Source: an uncultured Erysipelotrichaceae bacterium
GTDB taxonomy: Bacteria; Bacillota_I; Bacilli_A; RFN20; CAG-288
Direction: 5' to 3'
DNA: 44,989 nucleotides
Assembly (NCBI GenBank): GCA_902772915.1
Contig: CACYCE010000027.1
Coordinates: 1-44,989, forward strand
Part shown: one piece after another, positions 43,906 through 44,989 of the stretch
Numbering within the stretch: the stretch's first letter is position 1
Layout: each line of letters begins with the position of its first letter
Program-made: the position numbers and the translations under genes
Notes under the pieces: generated by a model
Databases searched by the model: none
The model's input: the letters and a program-made list of their open reading frames with translations, nothing else
Told to the model about the DNA's origin: nothing

Positions 43906-43971
43906 AGCATAAAACGTAACTTGAAAGTTTCTTTTATATTAAAATATAAACAAAAGGAGAAAATATATATT

Positions 43972-44538
43972 ATGAGAAAAAATCTCGGTGCGAAACCTCT
44001 ATCTTATCCTCAAGTTGTCTTCATTATTGCCGCTTATGATGAAAATGGTAAACCTAACGCTATGAATGCGGCCTGGGGAGGAATCTCAGAAGAGAAGGAA
44101 GTCTCCATGTGTTTATCAAATAATCACAAGACTGTTAAAGATATTGAAGTAAGCAAAGCTTTTACTGTTTCTTTTGGTACTGCTTCTTTAGTTAAAGAGT
44201 GCGATTATTTAGGAATTGTCTCTGGTAATAAAGAATCTGATAAATTAGGTAAAGCTAATTTACACACTGTTAAATCTGAATTAGTTAACGCTCCAATTAT
44301 TGAAGAATTTCCTATCTGCTTAGAATGTAAATTAATCTCTTACGATAGAGAAAGTTGCATTATGAAAGGTGAAATCGTCAATGTCTCTGTTGATGAAAGA
44401 GTAATTGGAGAGAATGGTAAAGTCGATGTTAAGAAAGTTGAACCTATCGCTTTTGATCCATTCAATGGAACTTATATCAAATTTACTGAAGTTGTCGATA
44501 ATGCCTTCAGATGCGGATTAGAAATCTCTAAGAAATAA
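43972..44538 (+). CDS. Flavin reductase-like FMN-binding protein
   Basis: 188 residues with a split-barrel flavin-binding fold: PLSYPQVVFIIAAYDENGKP, MNAAWGGISEEKEVSMCLS and NNHKTVKDIEVSKAFTVSF are typical of the flavin reductase-like domain (PF01613). The DYLGIVSGNKESDKLGKA loop is a family hallmark. It binds FMN and probably reduces it, or another acceptor, with NAD(P)H. ATG 43972 is chosen over TTG 43921 because AAAGGAG lies upstream. It is monocistronic between two terminators. Confidence 0.88.
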   Translation: MRKNLGAKPLSYPQVVFIIAAYDENGKPNAMNAAWGGISEEKEVSMCLSNNHKTVKDIEVSKAFTVSFGTASLVKECDYLGIVSGNKESDKLGKANLHTVKSELVNAPIIEEFPICLECKLISYDRESCIMKGEIVNVSVDERVIGENGKVDVKKVEPIAFDPFNGTYIKFTEVVDNAFRCGLEISKK

Positions 44539-44549
44539 AGTTGTTATTT

Positions 44550-44574
44550 AGCTGGTGGAGACACCAGCTTTTTT
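44550..44574 (+). terminator. Terminator after the flavin reductase gene
   Basis: AGCTGGTG (44550-44557) pairs perfectly with CACCAGCT (44562-44569), tetraloop GAGA, then T5. Confidence 0.94.
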
Positions 44575-44696
44575 AATTCTTCAAATCGTTTTTATAATTT
44601 TGATATGTTTAAGAGAACTTATCTGTTATAAAACTCTTATAACATTCATGTTCAATTAATTCTAAATTATCATTTGTAATGCTAAATTCGTGAGAA

Positions 44697-44779
44697 GGGA
44701 GTCTAGACTCCCCTTATTAGAAAAAAATCAATAAAAAGGCACATTAGAGTAGACTCCATATCAACGATCTCGCTCTAAT
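44697..44779. other. Structured non-coding stretch with repeats
   Basis: GGGAGTCTAGACTCCC (44697-44712) is a 16-bp perfect palindrome. TAGACTCC recurs at 44704-44711 and 44750-44757. ATTAGAG (44743-44749) pairs with CTCTAAT (44773-44779). No ORF is present. It may be a regulatory site or a small RNA. Confidence 0.35.
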
Positions 44780-44817
44780 ATAAATTTAATACTTTTATAT
44801 TTACTTTATAAATTTTT

Positions 44818-44855
44818 CCGACTAAAATGTAGTTGTAGTCACGATTAGTCGGAGG
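44818..44855 (+). promoter_or_regulatory. Leader hairpin covering the ribosome-binding site of the AAA ATPase
   Basis: CCGACTAA (44818-44825) is the exact inverted repeat of TTAGTCGG (44845-44852). The Shine-Dalgarno sequence GGAGG (44851-44855) begins in the 3' arm, so folding would partly hide it. Confidence 0.5.
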
Positions 44856-44863
44856 TTTCTATT

Positions 44864-44989
44864 ATGAAATATATAAAAAGATTAATAGAAGATGTATTAA
44901 AAGATAGGTTTGAAAATAGTAAATGCGTACTTGTTTCGGGAACCAGACAAGTTGGTAAATCGACATTGTTAAAGCATCTTTATTCAAAT
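44864..44989 (+). CDS. AAA_14/DUF4143-type ATPase, N-terminal part (runs off the window)
   Basis: The first 42 codons are visible: a short helix (YIKRLIEDVLKDRF) followed by CVLVSGTRQVGKSTLL, the Walker A P-loop with the GxRQxGK(S/T) signature typical of the predicted ATPases with a C-terminal DUF4143 domain. Function is unknown; members have been suggested to act in nucleic-acid-related or toxin-antitoxin-like processes. GGAGG lies 8 bases before the start. It belongs to the same family as the decayed C-terminal fragment at 1823-2162. Confidence 0.85.
   Translation, partial: MKYIKRLIEDVLKDRFENSKCVLVSGTRQVGKSTLLKHLYSN

Overview
The window looks like a chromosomal segment of an AT-rich Bacillota, probably a gut-type Bacilli lineage near Erysipelotrichales/RF39-like groups. 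Support: strongly A/T-biased codons with AGA as the main Arg codon, Shine-Dalgarno sites of the AAGGAGG type, U-tailed hairpin terminators after most transcription units, lipobox lipoproteins, and Firmicute-type AsnA, CoaX, GreA, ComEA/ComEC, PepF and PepV. TGG encodes Trp and TGA is used as a stop (hypA, comEA, PARG-like gene), so this is not the Mycoplasma code. No rRNA, tRNA, CRISPR array or intact transposon was recognised.

1-2170 is a gene graveyard: a Nudix N-terminal scrap, a frameshifted ATP-binding protein tail with winged helices, a headless toxin-like ORF with its intact acidic partner gene, and the C-terminal DUF4143 part of an AAA ATPase. A second ATPase of the same type begins at the far right edge. 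2299-5279 (+) holds an aquaporin, a methyltransferase, a HAD phosphatase and an acyl-ACP thioesterase. 5262-9221 (-) holds another HAD phosphatase and two zinc metallopeptidases (M32, then M3). 9520-14007 (+) holds greA, comEA-comEC and a PAS-GGDEF protein. 14057-16875 (-) holds asnA and a Na/Pi cotransporter.

17028-28770 (+) is the housekeeping core: a membrane-anchored unknown, pnp, then a compact run of an unknown gene, coaX, pepV, trmB, a YtpR-like gene and a nuclease-helicase, followed by lepA. 28807-30372 (-) is a lipase-like lipoprotein. 30754-34013 (+) couples a 971-residue Fe-S/flavin oxidoreductase to an orphan hypA. 34100-39522 (+) is accessory: a lipoprotein, a WYL regulator, a 16-bp perfect palindrome, then a TPR/Sel1-like protein translationally close to a PARG-like macrodomain protein, a 34-residue membrane peptide, a second macrodomain protein and a Cys-rich miniprotein. 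This ADP-ribose-handling cluster is the best candidate for an undescribed system. 39653-44538 holds small membrane/peptide genes, an aldo/keto reductase, an ArsB/NhaD-like transporter, a monooxygenase-fold protein, a truncated ATC-hydrolase-like protein, an ArsR-like regulator and a flavin reductase.

A recurring feature is that several genes lack a ribosome-binding site and instead have a -10 box ending 6-9 bases before the start codon, suggesting leaderless mRNAs.
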